Source: Halorubrum sp.
GTDB taxonomy: Archaea; Halobacteriota; Halobacteria; Halobacteriales; Haloferacaceae
Direction: 5' to 3'
Length of the DNA: 41,301 nucleotides
NCBI GenBank assembly: GCA_028275105.1
Contig: JAQCNI010000113.1
Coordinates: 1-41,301, forward strand
The notes beneath the pieces are model-generated. The model made no database searches, was not told the DNA's origin, and saw nothing but the letters and a program-made list of their open reading frames with translations. Of this stretch, positions 1 through 9,240 are shown in pieces (the stretch's first letter is position 1; the number at the start of each line of letters is the position of its first letter). A program made the position numbers and the translations under genes.

Positions 1-1337
1 CCGGAGACGATCATCTGTTTGGCGTCGTCGTCGTCGAGGCCGCGCGACTGGAGGTAGAAGATGTCCTCGTCGCCGATCTTCCCGACGGTCGCCTCGTGGG
101 CGACGTCGACCTTCGACTCGTTGATCTCCATGTACGGCATCGTGTCCGACGTCGACTCGTTGTCGAACATCAGCGCGTCACATTCGACGGCCGTCGAGGA
201 GTTCTCGGCGCCGTCGGCGATGTGGACGAGCCCACGGTAGTTGGTGCGGCCGCCGTCCTTCGATATCGACTTGGACTCGATGGTCGATTTGGTCTCCGGC
301 GCGTTGTGGTACACCTTCGCGCCGGTGTCGATGTCCTGGCCCTCGCCCGCGAAGGCGATGGTGATGTGGTTGTCCGACGCGCCGCGACCCTTCAGGATCG
401 TCGAGGGGTACAGCATCGTCGCCTTCGACCCCATCGATCCCGAGATCCACTCCATCCGCCCGCCCTTCTCGGCGATGGCGCGCTTCGTGTTCAGGTTGTA
501 CGTGTTCTTCGACCAGTTCTGGACCGTGGAGTACTGGACGTGTGCGTCCTCGCCGACGAACACCTCGACGCCGCCCGAGTGGAGGTTGAACGCGGAGTAC
601 TTCGGCGCGGAACAGCCCTCGATGTAGTGGACCTCCGAGCTCTCCTCGGCGATGATGAGCGTGTGTTCGAACTGGCCCATTCCCTCGGAGTTCATCCGGA
701 AGTACGCCTGTACCGGCATGTCGACGGTGGTGTTCTCCGGCACGTAGACGAACGAGCCGCCCGACCAGATCGCGCCGTGGAGCGCCGCGAACTTGTTGTC
801 GCTCGGGGGGACACACTTCGTCATGAAGTGCTCCTTGACGATTTCCTCGTGCTCCTGAACGGCCTCGTCCATGTTACAGAAGACGACGCCCTTCTCCTCC
901 CACCGATCCTGCATGTTCTGGTAGACGACCTCCGACTCGTACTGGGCGCCGACGCCGGAGAGCGCGTTCTTTTCGGCCTCCGGGATGCCCAGTTTGTCGA
1001 AGGTGTCCTTTATTTCGTCCGGGAGCTCCGTCCAGTCGTCGACGCCGGCGCGGGCGTCGACGTCCGGCCGGATGTACGGGATGATCTCGTCGAGGTCGAC
1101 CTCCGAGAGGTCCGGCTGGCCGGGCCAATCGGTCGGCATCGGCATCGCCTGGAACTGCTTGAGTGCGCGTAGGCGGCGCTCCAGCATCCACTCCGGTTCG
1201 TCCTTGTCCTCCGAGATGACGCGGACCGTCTCCTCGGTGAGACCCTTCTCGGTCTGGAAGGCGGAGTTCTCCTCCTTCTTGAACTCGAAGCGGGCCTCCG
1301 TGTCAGTGTCTTGAAGATCGTCTTGTTGTGAACTCAT
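1..1337 (-). CDS. sufB: Fe-S cluster assembly protein SufB (C-terminus beyond the left edge)
   Basis: SufB is a scaffold subunit of the SUF complex (SufB-SufC-SufD), on which Fe-S clusters are built in the cytoplasm. The 445 codons visible from the ATG at 1337 have no stop, so about 30 C-terminal residues probably lie outside the window. Recognisable SufB stretches include GAIWSGGSFVYVP, YIEGCSAPKYS, GRTNYRGLVHI and AVECDALMFDNES, the beta-helix core of the family. The gene follows sufC by 52 bases on the same strand, so the two are very likely one operon read leftward; sufD would be expected further left. The N-terminus is acidic and polar, as usual in haloarchaea. Identification is firm; only the missing end is uncertain. 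Confidence 0.94.
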   Translation of the reverse strand, partial: MSSQQDDLQDTDTEARFEFKKEENSAFQTEKGLTEETVRVISEDKDEPEWMLERRLRALKQFQAMPMPTDWPGQPDLSEVDLDEIIPYIRPDVDARAGVDDWTELPDEIKDTFDKLGIPEAEKNALSGVGAQYESEVVYQNMQDRWEEKGVVFCNMDEAVQEHEEIVKEHFMTKCVPPSDNKFAALHGAIWSGGSFVYVPENTTVDMPVQAYFRMNSEGMGQFEHTLIIAEESSEVHYIEGCSAPKYSAFNLHSGGVEVFVGEDAHVQYSTVQNWSKNTYNLNTKRAIAEKGGRMEWISGSMGSKATMLYPSTILKGRGASDNHITIAFAGEGQDIDTGAKVYHNAPETKSTIESKSISKDGGRTNYRGLVHIADGAENSSTAVECDALMFDNESTSDTMPYMEINESKVDVAHEATVGKIGDEDIFYLQSRGLDDDDAKQMIVS

Positions 1338-1389
1338 GATATTATGTTACGTGTTGTCCGGTTTATTCCTGTTGAGTAACTGTTTATAG

Positions 1390-2310
1390 TTACGCCGCCC
1401 CGAGCGCGTTCTCGCGAACCCAGTCGTACCCCTCGTCCTCGAGCTTCTGAGCGAGCTCCGCACCGCCGCTCTCGACGACCTCACCGTCCAGCATCACGTG
1501 GACGTGGTCGGGTTCGACGTACTCGAGGATCCGCTGGTAGTGGGTGATCTGGAGGATTCCGGTGCCCTGCTCGTCACGGAGCGCGTTGATCCCCTTTGAG
1601 ACGTCCTGAAGTCGGTCGATGTCGAGCCCGGAGTCGATCTCGTCGAGCACGGCGAAAGCGGGTTCGAGCATCGCAGCCTGGAGGACCTCGTTCTGCTTCT
1701 TCTCACCGCCGGAGAAGCCCGCGTTGAGATACCGCTGCATGAACTTCTCGTCCATCTCGAGCAGTTCCATCTTCTCCGAGAGGATCTTCTGGAACTCGGC
1801 AACGCCGATCTCGCCGTCGTCGGCCGGTCCCTCCATCGGGGACGTCTCGTAGCCGTCGTCGTCGGCCGACCCCGCGTCGGCGTCTTCCTTCTGGTCCTCG
1901 AACAGCTCCTCGCGCTCCTCCGCCTTGGCGTTGAGCGCCTGCCGGAGGAAGTTCGTCATCGTGATGCCCTCGATCTCGGCCGGATACTGGAACCCGAGGA
2001 ACACGCCGAGCGCGGCGCGCTCGTTGGGCTCCAACTCGAGCAGTTCCCAGTGATAGTCCGCCTCGTCGAGTTCGACGTCAACGTCGGCGACGTCCGCCTC
2101 CTCGAGGTGGAGGGCGATGCTTCCGTCGGTGACCTCGTAGGCCGGGTGGCCGGCGATCACCTTCGCCAGCGTCGACTTGCCGGAGCCGTTCGGACCCATC
2201 AGCGCGTGGATCTCGCCGGTTTCGACTTCGAGGTCGACGCCCCGAAGGATCCGTTCCCCGTCCTCCTCGTCGACCCGTGTATGTAGGTTGCGTATCTCGA
2301 GAGTTGCCAT
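1390..2310 (-). CDS. sufC: Fe-S cluster assembly ATPase SufC
   Basis: SufC is the cytosolic ABC-type ATPase that drives the SufB/SufD scaffold. The 306-residue protein has the Walker [10 protein letters not shown] at 39-47, an ABC signature [10 protein letters not shown] and a Walker B ending [11 protein letters not shown], where SufC proteins typically have this SGLD extension. It is longer than typical bacterial SufC (about 250 residues) because of an acidic insert of roughly 35 residues ([12 protein letters not shown] and onward) before the signature region; haloarchaeal SufC proteins commonly carry it. The ATG at 2310 gives the family N-terminus [13 protein letters not shown]. It lies 124 bases downstream of polB on the same strand and precedes sufB. 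Confidence 0.96.
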   Translation of the reverse strand: MATLEIRNLHTRVDEEDGERILRGVDLEVETGEIHALMGPNGSGKSTLAKVIAGHPAYEVTDGSIALHLEEADVADVDVELDEADYHWELLELEPNERAALGVFLGFQYPAEIEGITMTNFLRQALNAKAEEREELFEDQKEDADAGSADDDGYETSPMEGPADDGEIGVAEFQKILSEKMELLEMDEKFMQRYLNAGFSGGEKKQNEVLQAAMLEPAFAVLDEIDSGLDIDRLQDVSKGINALRDEQGTGILQITHYQRILEYVEPDHVHVMLDGEVVESGGAELAQKLEDEGYDWVRENALGAA

Positions 2311-2331
2311 ATGTAGTATCGGACCTCGTAC

Positions 2332-2367
2332 CCGTAACGTGGGTGTTCTCGCGGTTAACGGTTACGG
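2332..2367. promoter_or_regulatory. Inverted repeat upstream of sufC
   Basis: Perfect 7-base arms CCGTAAC (2332-2338) and GTTACGG (2361-2367) flank a 22-base spacer in the polB-sufC gap, 22-57 bases before the sufC start. The position suits an operator for iron or oxidative control of the suf operon, but no second copy supports it and no clear box A was identified here. It could be chance. Confidence 0.25.
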
Positions 2368-2434
2368 ATACACCCGGAGAAACTCCCGAGTTCGAGAACA
2401 ATTCTTTCAGCGACGAAAATCCGAGTTCGGGATC

Positions 2435-5400
2435 TCACATGAACGAGCCGAGTCCGGTCTGTTCTTGGCCCGTCTTGACCTCCTCCCACGAAGTGCCGAG
2501 TGCCTCTATCACCCGTTCGATCGGCCCCTGTAGCGTCTTGTCGAGCATCTTCTCCCAGTCAACCGCGAACTCCGCGGGGATCTGGTCGGCGTATTCGAAA
2601 CAGATCACGTCCGGGTCCCGTTTGAACTCGCCGTAGATCGGGTCGTGTTGCGGGTCGAGACCGCGTTCCGCCTCCATCCGTTCCCAGAAGTCCGGATGGA
2701 CCTTCTCCAAGTAGAGCCGCTTCGGCTTCGAGCCGCTCCCGAAGTTCGTCCCGAGGAGTTCGTTGGCATATCGGGCACCCCGGACTTGGGCGGTCGGAGT
2801 CTCGTAGGCGTCGAGCCGCTTGCCGATCCCGCCCGGAATCCCGACCGCCTCGACGTCGATCTCGCCCGCCAGGAAGTCGTCGATGACGTCCGAGAGGGAC
2901 GCCGTGATCTCCGCGAGATCGTCGTCGATGTCGTCACCCATCACGATCGTCTCGATGACGTTCTGTTGGACCTCCTTCGTGATCGCTGCGATGTCCGATC
3001 GCTTGTACTCGAACCCGGTGATATCGATGTCGTCGACGTCCTTTCCCTCCTTCCAGACGATGTGGCCCGCGTACCGCTTCTTTTTGCCCGCCTGGAAGAA
3101 CCGGCGATACAGCTTCTCGAACTCGATCTCGAACCGGTGTGTCTCCGCGTTTAACTCCTCGCGCGCGAAATCATCGTACCGTCCGTTGATGTGGTCCGCT
3201 ATGTCGAAGGAGGTCTCGATCGCCGCCTCCTCGTCGGCGTCCTTGCCGAGGGAGAGCATGACGCTGTCGGTGTTGTGGAGTACGATCCCGCCGACGCCGT
3301 CAACGAAGTTCTCGTTCTCGGCGACGCTGAGGTCGTACACGTACCCGTCGTGATCTACTGCCTCAACGACCGGATCCCGTCCGCCTCGATAGTGGTCGCA
3401 CGCTCGGATCGTGTAGCGTCCGTTGTTCTCCCCGTAGTTCAGCGAGTGTTTCTCCCCGCGTTGGGTGAGTAATGTGGAGAGGCCCGCCGCGAGTTCTCGG
3501 CTCGTCGTCTCGAACTCGAAGTTTCGCTCGCAGTACGCAGCCGAGTACCGCGGGAACTCGCGTGAACCATCGCCCCCAACGAGTACGTCGACGAAGAGCC
3601 GTTGGAGATCGTCAGGGAGATTGAACACGAATCCGGGAATGCGTTTCCCACCCGACGGTTGTCCGGCGAGCTCACGGAAGAACACCGCCGAGAGTTCGTT
3701 CATCATCCGGAGTTTGTGGGTGCCGTCGTCGTACGTCACCGACTGGTCCCCGGAACCGGTCTGGTGTTCGACTGTTCGCTCCTTGGACGTATCCGACGCG
3801 ATGATACTCGCCGTCGCTCCATCGAACAGACGGCGGTAATCCTCTTGGAGACCCTCCAGCCACTCCGTTCCGGATTCGGAGATGCTCACACCACACGTGG
3901 AATCAGTCGTTTCGACGGTTGAGGCGCTCCCGTCGGCGACGTACGCGGCGAGCAACCGCACGAGCGCCCGTCCGTCTTCGGAGTCCAAGTCGACGTATCG
4001 CTGTATCTTGATGCGCTGCGCTATCACGTCATGATGCCCGTAGCCAAACCGGACCCAGTCGTCGTCTGCGTGGACGCGCTTAACTTTCGGCTCCGCGCTC
4101 TCGCTACCGACGCTTCGGCCGTCCTCGTCCTCGCGCGTGTACCCCTCCAACACGTCGTATACGTCGATCGTTTCGACCGTTTCGACCTCGGGGAGACCGG
4201 ACACTCGAAGCGGCGCTTCGACGTCCTCCGGCTTCGTTTCGACGAGGGTGCCATCCTCCTCGACGACGTACGAGTGGTCTCTCGTCGTCGTCGATTCGCC
4301 GAACTTGTGCCGGAGATTGACCACCGGCTTGTCGGTCTCGTGTCGGATCACCCGTTCGATCGGCCGCCACTCCGGTTCAGTGTTCTCGGTCACCGAAAGC
4401 GCCTCCCACCCGTCCACGCGACGCCGTTCCTTGTCGACGGATGCCGAAGCGACCGGTCCGCCGTCGGCAGTGATAACCACGTCCTCGCTCGCGGTCGCGT
4501 CCGAGCGCTCGAAGAGATCGGCAATCGGGAGGATTCGAACGATTCCGTCCGGATCGCGTACGACAACTGGCCTGTCGCCCGTGACGCTGTCCCCATACGC
4601 GACGTCGTGGCCCAACTCGTTGGCGGCGCCTTCCGTGAAGTCGATAACCTCACGGCCGGTCGCCGTAACGGCCGCAGCGCCCTCCTTGTCGTACAGCCGG
4701 AATCGATCCCATCCCGTTACACCATATAACGACTGGCCGACGAATTGGAACTTCCCGTTCCGTCCCGCGAGGAGCGTGTGGTTGTCTTCGACGGTCACGC
4801 AGTAGACGCCGTTTTCGGCCTCGCTTCGGTCGGCACTCCGATTCATCCGGAGCGTGTTCTTCCCGTCTTCCGTAACGTAAATTCGCCAGCTCCCGCTGTC
4901 GTGGTTGTAGTTCGCGGTGAGCCCGAGGTGGGCACACAGGCGGAGCACGTCGTCCCGAAGCCGCTCGCTCGACGTCGTGTATCGCCACGATCCGGACTGG
5001 CGGTCACCATCACCGTCGATCAGAGTATCCAAGAACGCGCGTTTCTGTGCCCTCGCCGACTCGAAGATGCGATCCGGGATCCGCTTCTCGAAGCTCCCGT
5101 CCCCACAGCGGTTCCGGAGGAGATCCCCGAGCAGTTTCGACGTGATCTGATAGCGGCGCTCGTTGACGGCGTAGTCAAACCCCATCCGATCGAGGAGCTC
5201 GCCGATCGTGGCGTGGGCGGAATCGCCGCCGTCCGTAACGGCGTTCTGTGCGATCGTCACCGTGGTCGCTGAGCCGCAAAAATCGTCGCCGAATCGCTTC
5301 TTCTCGGACGTGTACACGTTTCCTTCGGTGACATACCACGCGAGGAGTTCGAGGAAGTCGTCGCCGTCGAACGTCCGCGGGATCCATTTCCGACCGGACT

Positions 5401-8400
5401 CGCGGTGAACGAAGCTCCGCTCACAAACCGACTCGACGTACTCACGGTGTCGCTCGAACTCCGCGGCCGTGAACACGTAGCCGGTTTCGCCGACGTCCGC
5501 TTTCGGGACGCGTCGGGGTGTCCAGCCGAGTTCGGCGGTGAACGTCTGACCGTGGACGCTCGGTCGGACCCACACCTCGTACTCGCCGTCGACGAGTTCG
5601 GTCAGATCGACCTCGTCGGTCCGCTCGCCGTCCGGGCCGTCCCAGTCGTGGGGGAGTTCGTAGTTAGTCGCCCGATCGAGATCGCCGGCCGCCACGAAAC
5701 CGTACCCGTCCTCGGTGATCCCGTTCGTCTCGTTTTTTCGGACCAGCATCCGGTGGTTCGGCGTCACTCGGAAGTCGATCTTCGAGGTCTCGATGTCGAC
5801 GAGATCACCCCGGTAATCGGGATACGCGTGGGTCTCTTCGACGGTCCTGACCTCCATCGCCTCCGTGTCGGGATCGAGCGAGTACACGGCGTCGCCGACG
5901 GCCAAGTCCGTGATCGACCGAACCCCCTCGGGAGTCACGACCTCGGTGTCCGGCGTGAAGCAGTTCATGATAACCTTGACCGCGCCTTGCTGTCGGTCGT
6001 ACTGTTCGTACGGCTCGGTGTCAGGGGCGTGGTCGTTCCGGAGCGCCTTCTTTTTCTCGCGCTCGGAAAGGAGCTCGTCAACCATCTCGCGCATGATCCC
6101 GTCCGGCTCCTTCCGAAAGTGGGTCCCGTTGGGGGCGACGTACGTCTCGCCGTCGTACTCCGCGGGGTCAACTTTCGTTTCCGGACCCGCGTTGATCGTT
6201 ACCATACACATTGGATAGAGACTCTTTAAATCCTGGACCGTCACCATCTCCTTGACGCCGGTGATCGGGTCGAAGACGGCGCCACCTTCGAACTCCTCGG
6301 ACTCCTGTTGGCCCTTCGTCGGGAGGGCGAACTTCCCGAACGCCTTGTGGAGGACGTACATGTCGACGGTGTCGCCTGGGGTCGGTGCGTCCTCGATCTT
6401 ACAGCCCACGAACGTACGCACCTCGTCCCAGAAGGCGATCACGTCCCGTGCGCGGTCGATCCCGACGCAGAGTTCCACGTCGCGGATGCTGTACTCCAGG
6501 AGTCGCTCCGGGTCCTGCTCCCAGAGGTCGCCGATGTCGCCCGCGTACCGCTCCTTGCCGATGCCGAGCTCGCGCTCGCCGACCGCGTCGAGCCGGTACG
6601 ACTCCAGTTCGGTGAACATCGTCCGCTTGTAGGCGTACAGCAGGTCGAACACGACCCGTCCCTTGATATCGGGGCCGCCCCAGCCGGAGCGCCACACCTC
6701 GCCGATGCGGGAGAGCCGGTCGATCGACAGGTCGTACTGGCTCCCCGGATCGATCTCTTCCATCCGGTCGAGGACGTATGGAACGTCGAAATCCTCGCAG
6801 TTGTGAACGAGACAGTCGTCCGCAAAGAAGTCGTGCGTGGTCGTCTCGATATCGTACGTCGTCTCCGTGCCGACACGGTCCACACCGGTTACCTCCACGA
6901 ACACGTACTCCGGCCACTCATCGAGAGTCGTTTCGTGCCGTTTGAGATTGATCCCTCTGCGATGTTTGTCTCGGCCGATCCGCTTCTCGTCGGTGCCAGT
7001 GTCCGCCTCGAAGAGTGCGTACGAGATGTTTTCGCTGCGCCCGCTTTTCCCGCCATCCAGCGTTCTCAGCGCGTCCCGTTTTTTCGGATGTGAGAGATGC
7101 GGGAGGATCCGATCTTTGAGTCGCTGGAGGTCGCGTTCCGCGTTCGGAACTCGAACCACGTTCTCACGCTGCTCCGCGTAGACACCGATCCGACGGAACA
7201 ACTTCACGTACCATTCACCGATGGACCGATTCTCGGCGGCAACGGTCACCGAGGAGGAAACGCTACCATCCCCATCGATGACTCCCGCGAGGAACCGTTC
7301 GATATGGGATTCGGGGAGTTCGAAAACCGTCGAGAGGTCGGCCCGCTCCTCGTTTTTGTTACCCAACGGGATCCCAAGCCCGTTGAACGCGTACATCAGG
7401 GCGGAGTCCAAGACGTTCTGTTTGTAACATCCCTTGCCGTCGGGTTCGAGGTGTGGCTCACCGGGGAACTGCTCGTGTAACTCCTCGCGAGTGTTGTAGA
7501 AACGGATCCCGTCGTCCGGCGACATGGATCCGTCGGTAAGGATCAGTCCCGCGAGATACAGTTCATGTGCGGTGAGTTCCCTCTTAAGATCCCGTCGCGT
7601 ACGACGGTACTCACGCCCACCGTCAGGAAGCGGGATGTCGTATCGGTCGGCCGCGATCCGACAGCGTTCCGGGGTCCAAACGTCCGTCTTCGGGTGATAC
7701 AACGCACCCGTTTCGAGGCCGAAGTCTTCTGCCAGTTCCGAGATGGCACCGTACGGAAGTTCGGATTTGAACGGGCCGATCGTCCCTTCGTTTTCGAACC
7801 GCTGGTATTCGGTCGGGACGAGATCGCTGAGTGTCGGGACTCGAGGGGAATCGACGTTCAGTTTCCGTGGCTTGAGGAGGTAATCCCCGACCCCAATGTC
7901 TCGGCCCTCTTTCCAGTCGACCTGCTCGTCGTCGCCAACCATCACGCGATGGTCTTCGGAGCTACGGAGATCGGTCCCGTCCGCGAGCTCGTACCGGAGG
8001 ACATCCGTCTCGCTTTCCCACTTGTTTGTGACCTCCGCGGTCGTCGTCCATCGGTCGTCGCTTCCGATCACCTCGTCCCCGATGGACACGTCCTCGATCC
8101 GTTTTTCCGTTCCGTCAGCCGTGAGGATCCGGCTATCCGCTGGAAGGCAGTTCCACCCCGTAAAGAGATCCGGATCGGTGTCGTCGATGTACTCGACGAA
8201 GGCGTCGAGCATCGCGGCCTCTTCCTCGAAGGTGCGTACCTCGAAGTCGATCTCGCCGCCGCCGTCGCCGACGATCCCCTCATAGTCGGGGAGATCCTCC
8301 GGCGGCGGAACCGCCGCCTCGGGCGCGTCGTACAGCCAGACGACGTACTCGTCGTCGTAGGAGTCGTGGCTGGTGAGACAGATGATCGGCTCCTCGCCGT

Positions 8401-9127
8401 CCTCGGGGAACCCGCGGCGGTCGTCGACCTCAATGTCGAAGGTGTTCACCCGCAACTCGGCGTCGACGGCGGCGGGTTCGAGGTGGCCCTCGTGGACCTG
8501 GATCGTCCCCGCCTCGTCGTCGAGTCGCCGTTCCTCGACGCGGATCCCGCCGTTGAGCCCGTTATCGATGAGAAAGCGGTTGGGGAACAGAATATCCGCC
8601 TCGAAGGTGGTCTCGAAGTCGTCACGGATGCTCCCGACGTCGCGGGGGGTCCGGGTGACGATCCGGGTGAGCGGCTCGCCGCGGATGCTTTCATAGGGGT
8701 CGCCCCCCGGATCCACCTCACGGGTGCCGATGACGACGTCGTACGCCTCGACGGGGTCGCGGTCGAGGTCGGCGGTGGGGACGTAGAAGTACGGCTCCAC
8801 GCCCAGCACCCGGAGGTGTTCCGGGCGGGCGTATTCGGCGTCCCCGTCGACGTGTTCCGCCGGCCGACGGCCGAACACGTGAACGACGGGGTACTCGTCG
8901 CTGCCGTAGCCCTCGACGGCGTAGTCGATCTGCGTGATCATCAGCTCGACGGTGCCGGTCGAGTCCGGAAACTTCGCCTCGTCGACGTCGACGACGTCGC
9001 TGATGCGGCCGCCTCCGCCGCCGGCGACGACCTTCGCCTCCTCGGCGGCGAGGTCGCCACGGCCGGTGCCGTCGTCAGCGTCCATCCCGTCGGGCGATGA
9101 GAACTCCGAGAGCCCCGACTGTGTCAT
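2435..9127 (-). CDS. polB: Family B DNA polymerase with three inteins
   Basis: Replicative or repair DNA polymerase B with 3'-5' proofreading. The precursor is 2230 residues; removing three inteins (450, 410 and 439 residues) leaves a 931-residue polymerase, a normal archaeal PolB size. Exo I is FDIE at 230-233, Exo II is GWN/CEDFDVPY split by intein 1, and Exo III is YSIRD at 879-883. Pol motif A is DLKSLYP from D966, motif B KVIMN/SLYG is split by intein 2, and motif C YGD/TDS (D1513, D1954) is split by intein 3. The C-terminus QTGLGSFM resembles a PCNA-interacting peptide. I chose ATG 9127 because a box A (TTTTTTA) lies 24-30 bases before it; an upstream in-frame ATG at 9235 would place that box inside the gene. 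Splicing of all three inteins is needed for function. Confidence 0.96.
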   Translation of the reverse strand: MTQSGLSEFSSPDGMDADDGTGRGDLAAEEAKVVAGGGGGRISDVVDVDEAKFPDSTGTVELMITQIDYAVEGYGSDEYPVVHVFGRRPAEHVDGDAEYARPEHLRVLGVEPYFYVPTADLDRDPVEAYDVVIGTREVDPGGDPYESIRGEPLTRIVTRTPRDVGSIRDDFETTFEADILFPNRFLIDNGLNGGIRVEERRLDDEAGTIQVHEGHLEPAAVDAELRVNTFDIEVDDRRGFPEDGEEPIICLTSHDSYDDEYVVWLYDAPEAAVPPPEDLPDYEGIVGDGGGEIDFEVRTFEEEAAMLDAFVEYIDDTDPDLFTGWNCLPADSRILTADGTEKRIEDVSIGDEVIGSDDRWTTTAEVTNKWESETDVLRYELADGTDLRSSEDHRVMVGDDEQVDWKEGRDIGVGDYLLKPRKLNVDSPRVPTLSDLVPTEYQRFENEGTIGPFKSELPYGAISELAEDFGLETGALYHPKTDVWTPERCRIAADRYDIPLPDGGREYRRTRRDLKRELTAHELYLAGLILTDGSMSPDDGIRFYNTREELHEQFPGEPHLEPDGKGCYKQNVLDSALMYAFNGLGIPLGNKNEERADLSTVFELPESHIERFLAGVIDGDGSVSSSVTVAAENRSIGEWYVKLFRRIGVYAEQRENVVRVPNAERDLQRLKDRILPHLSHPKKRDALRTLDGGKSGRSENISYALFEADTGTDEKRIGRDKHRRGINLKRHETTLDEWPEYVFVEVTGVDRVGTETTYDIETTTHDFFADDCLVHNCEDFDVPYVLDRMEEIDPGSQYDLSIDRLSRIGEVWRSGWGGPDIKGRVVFDLLYAYKRTMFTELESYRLDAVGERELGIGKERYAGDIGDLWEQDPERLLEYSIRDVELCVGIDRARDVIAFWDEVRTFVGCKIEDAPTPGDTVDMYVLHKAFGKFALPTKGQQESEEFEGGAVFDPITGVKEMVTVQDLKSLYPMCMVTINAGPETKVDPAEYDGETYVAPNGTHFRKEPDGIMREMVDELLSEREKKKALRNDHAPDTEPYEQYDRQQGAVKVIMNCFTPDTEVVTPEGVRSITDLAVGDAVYSLDPDTEAMEVRTVEETHAYPDYRGDLVDIETSKIDFRVTPNHRMLVRKNETNGITEDGYGFVAAGDLDRATNYELPHDWDGPDGERTDEVDLTELVDGEYEVWVRPSVHGQTFTAELGWTPRRVPKADVGETGYVFTAAEFERHREYVESVCERSFVHRESGRKWIPRTFDGDDFLELLAWYVTEGNVYTSEKKRFGDDFCGSATTVTIAQNAVTDGGDSAHATIGELLDRMGFDYAVNERRYQITSKLLGDLLRNRCGDGSFEKRIPDRIFESARAQKRAFLDTLIDGDGDRQSGSWRYTTSSERLRDDVLRLCAHLGLTANYNHDSGSWRIYVTEDGKNTLRMNRSADRSEAENGVYCVTVEDNHTLLAGRNGKFQFVGQSLYGVTGWDRFRLYDKEGAAAVTATGREVIDFTEGAANELGHDVAYGDSVTGDRPVVVRDPDGIVRILPIADLFERSDATASEDVVITADGGPVASASVDKERRRVDGWEALSVTENTEPEWRPIERVIRHETDKPVVNLRHKFGESTTTRDHSYVVEEDGTLVETKPEDVEAPLRVSGLPEVETVETIDVYDVLEGYTREDEDGRSVGSESAEPKVKRVHADDDWVRFGYGHHDVIAQRIKIQRYVDLDSEDGRALVRLLAAYVADGSASTVETTDSTCGVSISESGTEWLEGLQEDYRRLFDGATASIIASDTSKERTVEHQTGSGDQSVTYDDGTHKLRMMNELSAVFFRELAGQPSGGKRIPGFVFNLPDDLQRLFVDVLVGGDGSREFPRYSAAYCERNFEFETTSRELAAGLSTLLTQRGEKHSLNYGENNGRYTIRACDHYRGGRDPVVEAVDHDGYVYDLSVAENENFVDGVGGIVLHNTDSVMLSLGKDADEEAAIETSFDIADHINGRYDDFAREELNAETHRFEIEFEKLYRRFFQAGKKKRYAGHIVWKEGKDVDDIDITGFEYKRSDIAAITKEVQQNVIETIVMGDDIDDDLAEITASLSDVIDDFLAGEIDVEAVGIPGGIGKRLDAYETPTAQVRGARYANELLGTNFGSGSKPKRLYLEKVHPDFWERMEAERGLDPQHDPIYGEFKRDPDVICFEYADQIPAEFAVDWEKMLDKTLQGPIERVIEALGTSWEEVKTGQEQTGLGSFM
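3272..4588 (-). mobile_element. PolB intein 3 (motif C, catalytic Asp site), with LAGLIDADG-type endonuclease
   Basis: 439-residue intein (precursor residues 1514-1952) between YGD and TDS, exactly in the catalytic motif C. It starts with Ser (SVTGDRPVVV), a less common first residue than Cys, and ends IVLHN before a +1 Thr. Block B is TRDH, and block F is YDLSVAENENFV. Endonuclease motifs are LLAAYVADGS and FVDVLVGGDGS; the second lacks the first Asp of the consensus but keeps the metal-binding one. Only 48 extein residues separate it from intein 2. Confidence 0.94.
4733..5962 (-). mobile_element. PolB intein 2 (motif B site), C-terminal Gln, with LAGLIDADG-type endonuclease
   Basis: 410-residue intein (precursor residues 1056-1465) between KVIMN and SLYG, the polymerase motif B. 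It begins CFTPDTEVV, has block B TPNH, and ends KFQFVGQ before a +1 Ser. The last two residues are Gly-Gln instead of the usual His-Asn, so the final cyclisation step would use glutamine. Dodecapeptide-like motifs are LLAWYVTEGN and FLDTLIDGDG, with acids in place. The extein boundary is fixed by the intact KVIMNSLYG motif on removal. Confidence 0.93.
6800..8149 (-). mobile_element. PolB intein 1 (exonuclease motif II site), with LAGLIDADG endonuclease
   Basis: 450-residue intein (precursor residues 327-776) inserted between GWN and CEDFDVPY, inside the Exo II motif. It starts with Cys (CLPADSRIL) and ends LVHN before a +1 Cys, the canonical splicing residues; the block B histidine is in SSEDH. 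Two dodecapeptide motifs, LAGLILTDGS and LAGVIDGDGS, both keep the catalytic acid, so the homing endonuclease looks intact. Rows I counted inside it are 58-60% G+C against 68% in a flanking extein row, which is consistent with horizontal spread. Confidence 0.95.
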
Positions 9128-9150
9128 ACGAACCGTACGGCGGACCCGAC

Positions 9151-9157
9151 TAAAAAA
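9151..9157 (-). promoter_or_regulatory. Box A of polB
   Basis: TTTTTTA on the minus strand, 24-30 bases before the ATG at 9127. This implies a leaderless or nearly leaderless transcript and decides the polB start. Confidence 0.6.
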
Positions 9158-9211
9158 CTCGGCGTTCGGGTGCGGCGTCCGGGGCGGCGATACCTCCCGC
9201 CACGGAAAGGC

Positions 9212-9218
9212 ATATAAT
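9212..9218 (+). promoter_or_regulatory. Box A of the 9241 gene
   Basis: ATATAAT 23-29 bases before the ATG at 9241, after a purine-rich BRE-like GGAAAGG. It makes 9241, not the in-frame ATG at 9217 that overlaps the box, the likely start. Confidence 0.6.
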
Positions 9219-9240
9219 GTGGCATAACATACCATGGTCC

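Noticed and set aside
7565-9100. 511-residue open frame antisense to polB
   Set aside because: It mirrors the polB coding strand; long antisense frames are common in G+C-rich genes, and the product is Arg/Val-rich with no domain.
9128-9235. N-terminal extension of PolB from the ATG at 9235
   Set aside because: It spans the promoter box at 9151-9157, and its residues are unlike the PolB N-terminus.
9217-9240. Upstream ATG for the small gene at 9241
   Set aside because: It overlaps the box A ATATAAT, so it would not be in a leaderless transcript.
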